From Serratia marcescens (GTDB lineage: Bacteria > Pseudomonadota > Gammaproteobacteria > Enterobacterales > Enterobacteriaceae): a DNA stretch of 64,000 nt. The position numbers and the translations under genes are program-made. Position 1 is the stretch's first letter. Every line of letters starts with the position of its first letter. Below are positions 32,560 through 46,393 of the stretch, one piece after another. The stretch is from NCBI RefSeq assembly GCF_006715005.1, contig NZ_VFMJ01000001.1:4712001-4776000 (forward strand), in the 5' to 3' direction. The notes below the pieces were generated by a model. The model did no database searches. It was not told the DNA's origin and saw nothing but the letters and a program-made list of their open reading frames with translations.

Positions 32560-32834
32560 CATTGCCGTCCGGCCTCAAGCAGCGAGTGAAAAGGGAATCC
32601 GGTGTGAATCCGGAGCTGACGCGCAGCGGTAAGGGGAAGTCACGGCGATAGCGTTTCGACGCAGACACTGTCCACTGCAGGATGGGAAGTCATCGCCCGT
32701 TGCCGGTCGCGCCCCGCGGCCCGCAAATCCCAAGCCCGAAGACCTGCCGGTGTTACGTCGCAATGTCCGTGGCCGTCGCGAACTACCGGCCATGATCCTG
32801 CGGCATCCGCCAATTAAGTTTGGATGCTTTTCTC
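32560..32834 (+). ncRNA. Cobalamin riboswitch controlling btuB
   Basis: Conserved aptamer segments are in order: AAGGGAATCCGGTG, GAGCTGACGCGCAGCGGTAA, GACACTGTCC (B12-box region), GATGGGAAGTCATC and AAGCCCGAAGACCTGCC near 32730-32750. The region downstream forms a hairpin (GCATCC at 32803 with GGATGC at 32822) next to the btuB ribosome site. This resembles the E. coli btuB leader, which blocks translation when adenosylcobalamin binds. The aptamer occupies about 32560-32757. Confidence 0.94.
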
Positions 32835-34706
32835 ATGACAATTACAAAAAATACGCTGCTGGCGGTGGTCTCCTCCGTCACGGCTTTTTCTGGATGGGCG
32901 CAAGACAACACCACAGCCAAGAATGGCGATAACCTGGTGGTGACCGCCAACCGTTTCCCGCAGCCGGTTTCTTCCGTGTTGGCACCGACTTCCATCGTCA
33001 CCCGTAACGATATCGATCGCTGGCAGGCCAAGAGCCTGACCGACGTGATGCGCCGCTTGCCGGGCGTGGACGTTGGCCAAAACGGTGGATTGGGACAAAA
33101 GAGCTCGCTGTTTATTCGCGGCACCAACTCCAGCCATGTGCTGGTGCTAATTGACGGCATTCGCCTTAATCAGGCGGGCGTCAGCGGTTCTTCCGACCTT
33201 AGCCAAATCCCGATTTCGCTGGTGCAGAAAGTCGAATACATTCGCGGCCCGCGCTCGGCGGTGTACGGCTCCGATGCCATCGGCGGCGTGGTCAACATTA
33301 TTACCACCCGCGAAAAGAACGGCACTACGCTCTCAGCCGGCGTCGGCTCCAACGGTTATCAATCCTATGACGCGTCGACCCAACAACAACTGGGTGACAG
33401 CACCGTGGCGACGGTGGCGGGCGACTACACCTATACCAAAGGGTATGACGTGGTGGCCTATGGCAGCACCGGCATGCAAAGCCAACAGGATCGCGATGGC
33501 TTTATGAGTAAGTCGTTGTATGGCGCGCTTGAGCATCAGTTCAGCGAATCGGTCAGCGGCTTCGTACGCGGGTATGGCTACGACAACCGCACGGCGTACG
33601 ATGGTTATTATTCCTCCCCAACCAGCCCTCTATTAGATACTCGCAAACTGTACAGCCAAACCTGGGACACCGGATTGCGTTATAAAGAAGGGATTTACGC
33701 AACACAATTGATCGGCAGCTACAGCCACAGCAAGGATTACGATTACGATCCTCGCCGCGGTATGTATGACAGCTCGGCCAGCTTGGTGGATTCCGAACAG
33801 TACAACCTGCAGTGGGGCAATACGCTGCAGGTTGGAGAGGGTACCCTAAGCTCTGGCGTTGACTGGCAGCAACAGAAAATCAAACCGGATTCCACCACCG
33901 TGAAGGGTGAAAAAAGCCAACGTGATGCAGGCATCTACCTGACCGCCCAGCAACTGGTTGGCCCGGTAACGTTGGAAGGTGCGGTTCGAGGCGACGATCA
34001 TTCCGAGTTTGGCTGGCACGGCACCTGGCAAACCAGTGCGGCCTGGGAGTTCGTCGAGGGGTACCGCTTTATCGCGTCGTATGGCACGGCGTTCAAAGCA
34101 CCGAATATGAGCCAGCTATACGGCAACTTCGGTAACAACACCGATCTGAAACCGGAAGAAAGCAAGCAGTGGGAAGGCGGTTTTGAAGGGCTGACCGGCC
34201 CGGTGACCTGGCGCATCTCCGGTTATCGCAACGACATCGACAATTTGATCGATTCCACGGGGGAAACCAACTACGTCTATTACAACGTGGGCAAGGCGAC
34301 CATCAAAGGGATTGAAGCTACGGCCTCGTTTGATACCGGCCCGTTGACGCATCAGATTGGTTATGACTATGTCGACCCTCGCAACGCCAAGACCAATGAA
34401 GTGCTGCTGCGGCGCGCCAAGCAGCAGGTGAAATATGAGCTGGACTGGCAGCTGTATGACTTTGACTGGGCGGTGACTTATCAATATCTGGGTCAACGTT
34501 ATGACAAGGATTACAGTACCTATCCGGAACAAAGCGTTAAACTTGGCGGCGTGAGCCTGTGGGATCTCGCAGTTTCGTATCCGGTCACATCTCATCTGAC
34601 AGTTCGTGGTAGAATTGCCAACCTGTTTGATAAAGATTATGAGACGGCCTATGGCTACGCTACTCCAGGAAGAGAATACTACCTCACTGGAAGCTATACC
34701 TTCTAA
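32835..34706 (+). CDS. btuB: BtuB, TonB-dependent vitamin B12 receptor
   Basis: The 623-residue outer membrane protein has a signal peptide of about 22 residues ([20 protein letters not shown] then WA). The TonB box is NLVVTANRF near residue 33. A plug domain ([19 protein letters not shown], then [19 protein letters not shown]) and a 22-strand barrel ending in Phe follow. It imports cobalamin. It is controlled by the riboswitch in its leader. Its 3' end overlaps murI by 56 bases in another frame, an overlap also seen in E. coli. Confidence 0.98.
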   Translation: MTITKNTLLAVVSSVTAFSGWAQDNTTAKNGDNLVVTANRFPQPVSSVLAPTSIVTRNDIDRWQAKSLTDVMRRLPGVDVGQNGGLGQKSSLFIRGTNSSHVLVLIDGIRLNQAGVSGSSDLSQIPISLVQKVEYIRGPRSAVYGSDAIGGVVNIITTREKNGTTLSAGVGSNGYQSYDASTQQQLGDSTVATVAGDYTYTKGYDVVAYGSTGMQSQQDRDGFMSKSLYGALEHQFSESVSGFVRGYGYDNRTAYDGYYSSPTSPLLDTRKLYSQTWDTGLRYKEGIYATQLIGSYSHSKDYDYDPRRGMYDSSASLVDSEQYNLQWGNTLQVGEGTLSSGVDWQQQKIKPDSTTVKGEKSQRDAGIYLTAQQLVGPVTLEGAVRGDDHSEFGWHGTWQTSAAWEFVEGYRFIASYGTAFKAPNMSQLYGNFGNNTDLKPEESKQWEGGFEGLTGPVTWRISGYRNDIDNLIDSTGETNYVYYNVGKATIKGIEATASFDTGPLTHQIGYDYVDPRNAKTNEVLLRRAKQQVKYELDWQLYDFDWAVTYQYLGQRYDKDYSTYPEQSVKLGGVSLWDLAVSYPVTSHLTVRGRIANLFDKDYETAYGYATPGREYYLTGSYTF

Positions 34707-35514
34707 CAGCACCGCCACACCTCGCCCGACGGTGCTGGTTTTTGATTCCGGCGTCGGCGGGTTGTCGGTGTATCAGGAGGTTCGGCAGTTGCTGCCGGAT
34801 CTCCACTATATATACGCTTTCGACAACGTGGCGTTCCCCTACGGCGAGAAGTCCGAAGAGTTTATCGTTGAGCGCGTGCTGGAAATTGTCGGCGCGGTGC
34901 AGCAGCGTCATCCTCTGGCGATTGTCGTCATTGCCTGTAACACCGCCAGTACTGTCTCCTTACCGGCCCTGCGCGAGCGTTTCAGTTTCCCGGTCGTGGG
35001 CGTGGTGCCCGCCATCAAGCCTGCCGCCCGTCTTACCGTTAACGGCATTGTCGGCCTGTTGGCGACCCGCGGCACCGTACAGCGCAGCTACACCCACGAA
35101 CTGATTTCCCGTTTTGCTACCGACTGTAAGATTGAACTGCTGGGCTCTTCAGAGCTGGTGGAGCTGGCGGAGGCCAAGCTGCACGGCGAAGCCGTGCCGC
35201 TGCCGGTGCTGAAGAAGATCCTGCATCCGTGGCTGAGCATGCGCGAGCCGCCGGATACCGTCGTGCTGGGCTGCACCCATTTCCCTCTATTAGCTGAAGA
35301 GTTGATGCAGGTGTTGCCGGAAGGCACCCGGTTGGTGGATTCCGGCGCGGCGATTGCCCGCCGCACCGCCTGGCTCATATCAACGCAGGAAAATCTGGTC
35401 TCGAGCCAGGAAGAGAATCTGGCGTATTGCATGGCGTTAAATGAAGATACTGACGCTTTATTGCCCGTTTTGCAGGGTTATGGCTTTAAATCGTTGAAAA
35501 AACTGCCGCTTTAA
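34651..35514 (+). CDS. murI: Glutamate racemase
   Basis: The 287-residue enzyme has both catalytic cysteines: one in [14 protein letters not shown] and one in [28 protein letters not shown] and PYGEKS are further family motifs. It makes D-glutamate for peptidoglycan. I used ATG at 34651, giving [15 protein letters not shown], which matches the long N-terminus of E. coli MurI that mediates activation by UDP-MurNAc-Ala. The start lies inside btuB. It is followed directly by the rRNA promoter region. Confidence 0.97.
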   Translation: MATLLQEENTTSLEAIPSNSTATPRPTVLVFDSGVGGLSVYQEVRQLLPDLHYIYAFDNVAFPYGEKSEEFIVERVLEIVGAVQQRHPLAIVVIACNTASTVSLPALRERFSFPVVGVVPAIKPAARLTVNGIVGLLATRGTVQRSYTHELISRFATDCKIELLGSSELVELAEAKLHGEAVPLPVLKKILHPWLSMREPPDTVVLGCTHFPLLAEELMQVLPEGTRLVDSGAAIARRTAWLISTQENLVSSQEENLAYCMALNEDTDALLPVLQGYGFKSLKKLPL

Positions 35515-35561
35515 CGGTGTTTTGGTTAAACATTCAACGGTCGGAAAAAATATTGAAAATA

Positions 35562-35740
35562 GGGGTTGCGGCCTGCCGAGAACTCCCTATAATGCGCCTC
35601 CACTGACCGGGAACAACGACTGACAAGCCGCCGGGTCAGCGAGAAGAAAGCGAAATAAACGCTTGACTCTCAGGGCGAAAAGCGTAATATACGCAGCCCG
35701 CGCCGATGAGTTTCTCGGCACTGCTCTTTAACAATTTATC
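35562..35740 (+). promoter_or_regulatory. Ribosomal RNA P1 and P2 promoters and boxA antiterminator
   Basis: P1 has TTGCGG at 35566 and TATAAT at 35588 with 16 bases between, followed by the GC-rich discriminator GCGCCTCC typical of stringent control. P2 has TTGACT at 35663 and TAATAT at 35685, also 16 bases apart. The boxA element TGCTCTTTAACAA begins at 35722. The gap from murI to 16S (35515-35887) holds nothing else I can identify. Confidence 0.92.
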
Positions 35741-35887
35741 AGACAATCTGTGTGGGCACTCCACAAGACGATATCCAGCATCTTCGGATGCAAAAAAATA
35801 TCAAGTCTTGAAGAGTGACTAACTGAAGTAAAATTCATGCAGTAAATCTTTGAGCATCGCTTCTCGAGTGGAAGCAAATCAAGCTTT

Positions 35888-37429
<1,542 letters not shown>

Positions 37430-37503
37430 CCTAAAGATATTAGTTCGAGTGGCGTGCTCACACAGATTGTCTGATAGAAAGTAACGAGCAGAAATACCTT
37501 TAT

Positions 37504-37580
<77 letters not shown>

Positions 37581-37618
37581 CTTCTTCGAAGTGGAAAAGG
37601 TACTGCACGTGACTGTAT

Positions 37619-37694
37619 GGGGCTATAGCTCAGCTGGGAGAGCGCCTGCCTTGCACGCAGGAGGTCAGCGGTTCGATCCCGCTTAGCTCCACCA
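37619..37694 (+). tRNA. alaT: tRNA-Ala (TGC)
   Basis: A 76-base cloverleaf starts GGGGCTATAGCTCAGC and ends with CCA. The anticodon TGC is in loop CTTGCAC. The T-stem pair AGCGG/CCGCT differs from E. coli by a compensatory A-T change. Second tRNA of the spacer; a boxA copy (GCTCTTTAACAATCTG at 37755) follows before 23S. Confidence 0.98.
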
Positions 37695-37901
37695 TATAGT
37701 CCGGTATTTCAATACTTCAGAGTATATTGGCGACAGTATGCTGCGAAGTATTTTGCTCTTTAACAATCTGGAACAAGCTGAAAATTGAAACATGACGGCT
37801 GAAATTTATCCCTCCGTAGATGTATTGGGATGAAGAGTAACCTGTCATAGAGTCTCTCAAATGTTTGCAGCGCGAACGATGGAAACATCTTCGGGTTGTG
37901 A

Positions 37902-40809
<2,908 letters not shown>

Positions 40810-40837
40810 ACAACACCGAAGGTGTTTTTAGAGAGAC

Positions 40838-40906
40838 AAAATCGTCTGGAACGATTTTGAACAACGCGGAGCGTTGGCCCCGAAGGGGTGAGTATCAGGA
40901 TGATAC
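40838..40906 (+). repeat. Four tandem small stem-loops in the 23S-5S spacer
   Basis: Beyond the 23S processing stalk, four consecutive short hairpins are visible: AAAATCGT/ACGATTTT (loop CTGGA), CAACGC/GCGTTG (loop GGA), CCCC/GGGG (loop GAA) and GTATCA/TGATAC (loop GGA). The whole spacer is 173 bases, roughly twice the E. coli rrnB length as I recall it. Function is unknown. Confidence 0.6.
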
Positions 40907-40982
40907 GAATAATTTTCAGCGAAGTTCCGAGATTGGTTCTGATGGCGACACGAGAGTGGCGCGGTTGGAATGAAACAGAATT

Positions 40983-41102
40983 TGCCTGGCGGCAATAGCG
41001 CGGTGGTCCCACCTGACCCCATGCCGAACTCAGAAGTGAAACGCCGTAGCGCCGATGGTAGTGTGGGGTCTCCCCATGCGAGAGTAGGACACTGCCAGGC
41101 AT
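40983..41102 (+). rRNA. rrf: 5S ribosomal RNA
   Basis: A 120-base gene from TGCCTGGCGGCAATAGCGCG to the pairing 3' end CTGCCAGGCAT. The CCGAAC loop and GGTAGTGTGGGGTC arm are as in enterobacterial 5S. Confidence 0.98.
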
Positions 41103-41194
41103 CAAATAAACGTTATCAGTGTGACGACTGGTAATGCGCAAATCGCAGAGCGCGAATTTGCCGGCATCGAGAGATGCAACGTAAAAGAATCGGT

Positions 41195-41271
41195 GGAGCG
41201 GTAGTTCAGTTGGTTAGAATACCTGCCTGTCACGCAGGGGGTCGCGGGTTCGAGCCCCGTCCGTTCCGCCA
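41195..41271 (+). tRNA. aspT: tRNA-Asp (GTC)
   Basis: A 77-base cloverleaf from GGAGCGGTAGTTCAGTTGG to encoded CCA, with anticodon GTC in loop CTGTCAC. It is co-transcribed with the rRNA operon, in the position of aspT downstream of E. coli rrnC. Confidence 0.98.
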
Positions 41272-41322
41272 CTTATTTAATTATGCCTGCTTTATTAGCA
41301 GGCATAATGTTAAGCGAGATTT

Positions 41323-41398
41323 AGGGGCGTAGCTCAGTTGGTAGAGCACCGGTCTCCAAAACCGGGTGTCGCGAGTTCGAGTCTCTCCGCCCCTGCCA
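41323..41398 (+). tRNA. trpT: tRNA-Trp (CCA)
   Basis: A 76-base cloverleaf from AGGGGCGTAGCTCAGTTGG to encoded CCA, with anticodon CCA in loop CTCCAAA. It ends the rRNA transcription unit and is followed at once by a terminator, as trpT is in E. coli rrnC. Confidence 0.98.
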
Positions 41399-41405
41399 TA
41401 TTAAG

Positions 41406-41437
41406 AACCCTTTGCGAATGCAAAGGGTTTTTTTTTT
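41406..41437 (+). terminator. Terminator of the rRNA-tRNA operon
   Basis: AACCCTTTGC and GCAAAGGGTT form a stem with a GAAT loop, followed by a run of about ten T residues. Confidence 0.95.
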
Positions 41438-41660
41438 GCCTATCGTTTTTCTTCCTGACCGCTTTGGAAAAGAGCACATGGACGCCCTGTGCCGATGTTT
41501 GCCCGATCCTGGTTGCCTCATCTTCTTCCGATCTTTACCCCCGTTGACCTCCTGATTCCCTGGCTGTTTTGTATTATCTTCTCTCAGAAGGCGATGGGCG
41601 CATTTTGGTGTGATAGACGACTATGACTACGATGGCGACGTTTAAGGCCGCCATAACGCT

Positions 41661-42488
41661 TTAGGCTGCGGTATTTAAAGGTATTTTAAGTAATTGCCGA
41701 ATCAAAGGCTGCTGATCGCTGTTTTGCAACCAGACGGCATACAGTGGGCGGATAATCGGCGGGATATCGGCGGCGGCCACCAGCTGTGGGTACTCTTTTT
41801 CCCACTGGCTGGGCAGGAAAGCGCATCCTCCCGTCGTTTCCAACAGCTGACGCGTCAGCTGAGCAGAGGTAGTGGTGAGCACCGGCACGTTATCACCTTC
41901 CAGCATGCGACTTTCCTGTTGGTGGAAGTCGGCTCCCCATTCCAGCTTGATGTAGGGCATTGGGGCCTGTTTGTCACGATGTGCGGATGAGAACAGGCGT
42001 AATGAGAAATTGCTCAGCTGCTGGCTGGCCAATTCATCCATCTTCGGCGGTTCAGTGGTGATCAGCAAATCGAGCTGCCTTTCATGCAGTTGTTTTACCA
42101 AAGAGTGCCTTAATGCCACTCTGGCCTCGAGCTGTAGCGCCTCGCGTTGTTGATAGAGCGCCTGCAACCAGGGGGTCAGGTAGGCCTCCCACAGCGAAGC
42201 GGTAGCGCCGATCGACAACTCGGTGTGTTGCAGTGAACGCACGACCTCCTTCTTCGCCAGCTGCCAGGTGTTCATCAGGCTCTCGGCATAAGGCAGAAGC
42301 CGCTCACCGGCAGGCGTCAGGCGGATATTGTTGCGATGACGGGTAAATAAATTTGCGCCCAGCTGGTTTTCTAACTGGCGGATGCGGAAACTGACCGCAG
42401 ACTGCGTTAAGTACAAAGATTCTGCGGCTCTGCCAAAGTGACGCGTTCTACTGACCTCCAAAAAGGTTTTCAGTAATTCGGTATCCAC
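41661..42488 (-). CDS. hdfR: HdfR, LysR-type regulator
   Basis: The 275-residue LysR protein has an N-terminal domain nearly identical to E. coli HdfR ([20 protein letters not shown] and [20 protein letters not shown]). In E. coli HdfR represses flhDC and activates gltBD. I chose GTG at 42488 because it aligns with the E. coli start ([11 protein letters not shown]) and has GGAG 6 bases upstream; a TTG at 42500 would add four residues. It is divergent from maoP, as in E. coli. Confidence 0.93.
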   Translation of the reverse strand: MDTELLKTFLEVSRTRHFGRAAESLYLTQSAVSFRIRQLENQLGANLFTRHRNNIRLTPAGERLLPYAESLMNTWQLAKKEVVRSLQHTELSIGATASLWEAYLTPWLQALYQQREALQLEARVALRHSLVKQLHERQLDLLITTEPPKMDELASQQLSNFSLRLFSSAHRDKQAPMPYIKLEWGADFHQQESRMLEGDNVPVLTTTSAQLTRQLLETTGGCAFLPSQWEKEYPQLVAAADIPPIIRPLYAVWLQNSDQQPLIRQLLKIPLNTAA

Positions 42489-42553
42489 ACCTATCTCCAA
42501 AAAAATTTGTCGTTAAGATTTAAATGTTTTGTTTTACACGCTGTCAAGCCTAT

Positions 42554-42570
42554 CTAATACTCCGCGCCAT
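42554..42570. promoter_or_regulatory. Candidate maoS site
   Basis: The 17-mer CTAATACTCCGCGCCAT lies in the hdfR-maoP gap, 38 bases before the maoP start. It matches my recollection of the E. coli maoS sequence, at the same place. maoS and MaoP together constrain the Ori macrodomain. The motif identity rests on memory. Confidence 0.6.
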
Positions 42571-42607
42571 AAACAGCACGGCCATAAGAGAATTAGGAGC
42601 GTGTCAG

Positions 42608-42946
42608 ATGGCGGATAGCTTCACCACGACCAATCGTTTTTTTGATAATAAACATTACCCTCGCGGGTTCTCCCGTCACGGCGATTTCACCATTAAAGAG
42701 GCGCAATTGCTAGAGCGCTTCGGCTACGCGTTTAACGAGCTGGACTCGGGCAAACGCCAGCCGGCCACTGAAGAAGAACAGCTGTTCGTCGCAGTGTGCC
42801 GCGGTGAGCGCGAAGCGGCTACCGAGCAGGAAAAAGTATGGGCTAAATATCTGGCGCGCACACGTCGCCCGAAGAAATTCCATACTCTGTCCGGCGGTAA
42901 ACCGCAGGCTGACGCAGTAGAAGACTACAGCGACAGCGACGACTAA
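42608..42946 (+). CDS. maoP: MaoP, Ori macrodomain organisation protein
   Basis: The 112-residue DUF413-family protein begins [20 protein letters not shown], with [14 protein letters not shown] as the family signature and an acidic C-terminus ([11 protein letters not shown]). MaoP (YifE) acts with the nearby maoS site to organise the origin region of the chromosome. I used ATG at 42608 from the family N-terminus; the frame upstream is non-coding. The location between hdfR and yifB is as in E. coli. Confidence 0.95.
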   Translation: MADSFTTTNRFFDNKHYPRGFSRHGDFTIKEAQLLERFGYAFNELDSGKRQPATEEEQLFVAVCRGEREAATEQEKVWAKYLARTRRPKKFHTLSGGKPQADAVEDYSDSDD

Positions 42947-42952
42947 AGACGA

Positions 42953-42975
42953 TGGGGCCTACGGGCCCCATTTTC
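42953..42975. terminator. Terminator between maoP and yifB
   Basis: TGGGGCC and GGCCCCA form a 7-base stem with a short loop, followed by TTTTC on the plus strand. It lies between convergent genes, 7 bases past the maoP stop. Confidence 0.8.
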
Positions 42976-44498
42976 TATTCCAGACTACGATGCAGCTGTA
43001 ACAGCAAACGGTCCATACTGCGATAGCCCAGCGCTTCGCAGAGGTGGCTTTTGTTGAGCTCCGCATCCCCTGCCAAATCCGCCAGCGTGCGCGCAACTTT
43101 CAAAATGCGCTGCCAGGCGCGGACCGATAACCCCAGCGCGTTTAATGTCGTCTCCAAAAACTCGGCGTCCGTCGCCTGCAGAACACAATCACGTTCCACT
43201 TCGCGGTTGCTCAACAGCGCGTTGACTTTACCGGCGCGTTCGAGCTGCCGGGCGCGTGCCTGCTGCACCCGTTTCCGCACCTGCTCACTGCTTTCACCAT
43301 GCGTTTTCCGCTGGCTGAGCGTGCCCGGCGGTAACAGCGGCACTTCGATAGACAGATCGAAACGGTCGAGAAAAGGCCCTGACAGCCGGGCCAGATAGCG
43401 CAATACCTGCTGCGGCGAGGCACGGTTATGCAATCCTTGATAATGCCCGGTTGGGCTGGGGTTCATTGCCGCAATTAGCTGCACTCTGGCGGGGAAACAG
43501 ACCTTGGCGTTGGCGCGTGAAATCACGATCTCGCCGGACTCCAGCGGTTCACGCAGCGCATCCAGCACCTTACGCTCGAATTCCGGCAGCTCATCCAGAA
43601 ACAACACGCCGTTATGCGCCATAGAGATCTCACCCGGTCGCGGCAGTGAGCCACCGCCGACCAATGCTGCCATCGATGCGCTGTGATGAGGCGCACGAAA
43701 CGGCCTCTGGCGCCATGGCAGGGCGGCGGGGAAATGATGCTGCAAGCTGGCGACCGCCAGGCTTTCCAGCGCTTCATGCTCCGTGAGCGGCGGCAGCAAG
43801 CCCGTGAGGCGGCTGGCCAACATGGTTTTACCGGTGCCCGGTGGCCCAATCAACAGCAGGTTATGCCCGCCGGCGGCGGCGATCTCCAGGGCCCGCTTGG
43901 CCTGTTCCTGGCCGATGATGTCGCGCAGATCGGCGTTGTTGCAGGCGGTATCCGCAGCGGGAGGCGTGGCCGCCACCGGCAGTTCTCCCTGGCCGAGCAG
44001 AAAGGCGCAGACTTCCAACAGGTGCCGGGCGGTATGGGAGTGCGACTGCGCGATCAGGCCGACTTCAGCGGCGTTGTCCATCGAGAGGATCAGTTGTCGC
44101 CCGGCGTCAGCCGCCGCCAGCGCCGCCGGGATCGCGCCTCTGACCGCCCGCAGTGCACCGGACAGCGCGAGTTCGCCAAGAAACTCGTAGCGTGCCAACG
44201 GTGCGAGGGGCAGTTGCTCGGAGGCGGCGAGGATCGCCAGCGCTATCGGCAGATCGTAACGTCCGCCTTCTTTCGGCAGATCGGCGGGCGCCAAATTGAC
44301 GGTGATGCGCCGGGCGGGAAAGGTGAAACCGTTGTTGATCAGGGCGCTGCGCACCCGATCGCGCGCCTCTTTCACCGTAGTTTCCGGCAGGCCGACCAGC
44401 GTCAGGCCGGGCAGGCCATTGCTGATATGCACCTCCACCGTCACGGAAGGGGCCTGAACGCCAATGATGGCGCGGCTATAGATTACCGCCAGTGACAT
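42975..44498 (-). CDS. comM: YifB / ComM-family AAA+ helicase
   Basis: The 507-residue Mg-chelatase-like AAA+ protein has an N-terminal Lon-S5-like domain (PGLTLVGLPETTVKEARDRV). Walker A is LLIGPPGTGKTMLA near residue 217 and Walker B is NGVLFLDELPEF. ComM homologues are hexameric helicases that extend branch migration during natural transformation. In enterobacteria the gene (yifB) is kept although competence is poorly known. It is convergent with maoP. Confidence 0.93.
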   Translation of the reverse strand: MSLAVIYSRAIIGVQAPSVTVEVHISNGLPGLTLVGLPETTVKEARDRVRSALINNGFTFPARRITVNLAPADLPKEGGRYDLPIALAILAASEQLPLAPLARYEFLGELALSGALRAVRGAIPAALAAADAGRQLILSMDNAAEVGLIAQSHSHTARHLLEVCAFLLGQGELPVAATPPAADTACNNADLRDIIGQEQAKRALEIAAAGGHNLLLIGPPGTGKTMLASRLTGLLPPLTEHEALESLAVASLQHHFPAALPWRQRPFRAPHHSASMAALVGGGSLPRPGEISMAHNGVLFLDELPEFERKVLDALREPLESGEIVISRANAKVCFPARVQLIAAMNPSPTGHYQGLHNRASPQQVLRYLARLSGPFLDRFDLSIEVPLLPPGTLSQRKTHGESSEQVRKRVQQARARQLERAGKVNALLSNREVERDCVLQATDAEFLETTLNALGLSVRAWQRILKVARTLADLAGDAELNKSHLCEALGYRSMDRLLLQLHRSLE

Positions 44499-44839
44499 AT
44501 CGCTCTCCTTGCTGAGGGCGACATGATGCGTGATTCATTCCCTTGGTGCGCGGCACTGTTGGCGGTTTTTCGACTTTTTTCGCAGCGTAATTACCGATTT
44601 TCATCGAAGTGAAAGAGATTGTGCGAACTGCCTCGCAGCCTGCGGCAATACCCATTAACAATTCGCTGAAGGCTGCAACACATTAGCGGCCCAGACGCAT
44701 TGCAACCATAGGCTTAATGGGTGTATTTAACAATTGATTAAAAGAAAAATCACTTCTTTAACACACTCCGACCGCCGCCGCAGTCTGCCCGGCAGCCGCT
44801 AAACCTCCTGACTTCGTACTCTACGGTAGGGATAACACT
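44499..44839. other. Intergenic region between yifB and the MFS transporter gene
   Basis: This 341-base gap between divergent genes has an AT-rich stretch near 44715-44765 that is a likely promoter for the transporter. I see no RNA gene or operator that I can name. Confidence 0.5.
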
Positions 44840-46072
44840 ATGTTTGGTTGGACCCCGCTGCAACGCAACGCGGCAATCGCCAGCTTTTCAAGCTGGACGC
44901 TCGACGCTTTCGATTTTTTCGTGCTGGTATTCTTACTCAGCGACATCGCGCAATCCTTTCACGTCGGCCTGGAACAGGTCACGTTGGCGATTCTGCTCAC
45001 GCTGGCGGTGCGGCCGATCGGCGCGCTGATCTTCGGGCGCGCGGCGGAAAAGTATGGCCGCAAGCCGATCCTGATGTTGAATATCGTCTTCTTCTCGGTA
45101 TTTGAGCTGCTCTCCGCCGCCGCGCCCTCGCTGACGGTCTTTTTGCTGTTGCGGGTGTTGTACGGGGTGGCGATGGGCGGCATCTGGGGCGTGGCGTCGT
45201 CATTGGCGATGGAAACCATACCGGACCGCTCACGCGGCCTGATGTCGGGTATTTTCCAGGCCGGCTATCCGTTCGGTTACCTGCTGGCGGCGGTGGTGTA
45301 CGGCCTGCTGTTCGAAACGATCGGTTGGCGCGGCATGTTTGTCATCGGCGCGGCGCCGATCCTGCTGCTGCCGTTTATTTATTATTGTGTGCAGGAGTCG
45401 CCGGTGTGGTTGGCGGCGCGTGAGCGTAAAGAGAGCACCGCCTTGCTGCCGGTGTTGAAGAGCCACTGGAAGCTGTGCTGCTATCTGGTGCTGCTGATGG
45501 CAGCGTTCAATTTCTTCTCCCACGGCACGCAGGATTTGTATCCGGTGTTTTTGAAAGTTCAGCACGGTTTCGACCCTAAAACCGTCAGTATCATCGCCAT
45601 TAGCTACAATATTGCGTCCATTATCGGCGGCGTTTTCTTCGGCTCGTTATCGGAAAAAATCGGCCGTAAAAAAGCGATCATCATCGCCGCGTTGCTGGCC
45701 TTACCGGTGATCCCGCTGTGGGCGTTTTCCAGTGGTTCGCTGATGCTTGGGATCGGCGCTTTCCTGATGCAGTTCATGGTGCAGGGTGCCTGGGGCGTGA
45801 TACCGACCTACCTGACCGAACTGGTGCCGGCCAACACCCGTGCGGTGCTGCCGGGGTTCGTGTACCAGCTGGGCAATCTGATCGCCTCGGTCAATGCTAC
45901 GCTGCAAGCCACCATCGCCGAGCATCATGGGCATAATTACGGCCTGGCGATGGCGATCGTCGCCGGTACGGTGGCGGTGGCGATCGCCCTGTTGGTGTTC
46001 TTCGGCAAGGATACGCGCGGCAAGGCGATCACCGACGCGGTGAAAAATCCGGACATGCGTGCCAACGTGTGA
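44840..46072 (+). CDS. MFS transporter, sialate/lactate:H+ symporter-like
   Basis: The 410-residue inner membrane protein has 12 predicted helices. MFS signatures are GRAAEKYGRKPILML after helix 2 and GSLSEKIGRKKAII after helix 8. The N-terminus FSSWTLDAFDFFVLVFLLSD resembles the sialic acid/lactate symporter group (NanT and Jen1 relatives), where the DxFD motif of helix 1 is conserved, so a carboxylate substrate is likely. The substrate is not deducible. In E. coli nothing separates yifB from ilvL, so it is a lineage insertion. No catabolic genes are adjacent. Confidence 0.85.
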   Translation: MFGWTPLQRNAAIASFSSWTLDAFDFFVLVFLLSDIAQSFHVGLEQVTLAILLTLAVRPIGALIFGRAAEKYGRKPILMLNIVFFSVFELLSAAAPSLTVFLLLRVLYGVAMGGIWGVASSLAMETIPDRSRGLMSGIFQAGYPFGYLLAAVVYGLLFETIGWRGMFVIGAAPILLLPFIYYCVQESPVWLAARERKESTALLPVLKSHWKLCCYLVLLMAAFNFFSHGTQDLYPVFLKVQHGFDPKTVSIIAISYNIASIIGGVFFGSLSEKIGRKKAIIIAALLALPVIPLWAFSSGSLMLGIGAFLMQFMVQGAWGVIPTYLTELVPANTRAVLPGFVYQLGNLIASVNATLQATIAEHHGHNYGLAMAIVAGTVAVAIALLVFFGKDTRGKAITDAVKNPDMRANV

Positions 46073-46133
46073 AACAGGGGCGATTCGCGTGAGGTATGAC
46101 CAGATTGCGCCGAATAATAACGCAAAAAAAGTG

Positions 46134-46162
46134 TTGTCATGTCGCGCGCGGCTGTGGTACCT
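46134..46162 (+). promoter_or_regulatory. Candidate ilv operon promoter
   Basis: TTGTCA at 46134 and GTACCT at 46157 are 17 bases apart, upstream of ilvL. The -35 is good and the -10 poor. Position is the main support. Confidence 0.45.
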
Positions 46163-46205
46163 CTGTAAGCATTAGTTCTGAATGAGCACAGTGAACAAAC
46201 CCATT

Positions 46206-46304
46206 ATGAAAGCCTTTGCCCAAGTGATTAGCCTAGTCGTGATTAGCGTGGTGGTGATTATTATCCCACCGTGCGGGGCTGCACTTGGACGAAGAAAGGC
46301 TTAG
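46206..46304 (+). CDS. ilvL: ilv operon leader peptide
   Basis: A 32-residue peptide, MKAFAQVISLVVISVVVIII then PPCGAALGRRKA. Thirteen of its codons specify Ile, Leu or Val, and it is nearly identical to E. coli IlvL after residue 6. Ribosome stalling here governs the attenuator downstream. The E. coli peptide starts MTALLRV; the Leu pair is absent here, leaving one Leu codon (the rare CTA at codon 10) in the control region. Confidence 0.97.
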   Translation: MKAFAQVISLVVISVVVIIIPPCGAALGRRKA

Positions 46305-46328
46305 CAAACAAGCCGGAATCGCAAGAGA

Positions 46329-46359
46329 ACCCCCGCACCGTCAGGTCCGGGGGTTTTTT
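46329..46359 (+). terminator. ilv attenuator terminator
   Basis: AACCCCCGCACC pairs with GGTCCGGGGGTT around a short GTCA-type loop, and a T-run follows. It sits between ilvL and ilvX and ends transcription when branched-chain amino acids are plentiful. Confidence 0.95.
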
Positions 46360-46393
46360 ATTGGCAAGAGAAAAGTGGAGCAAGGGGCAGAAC

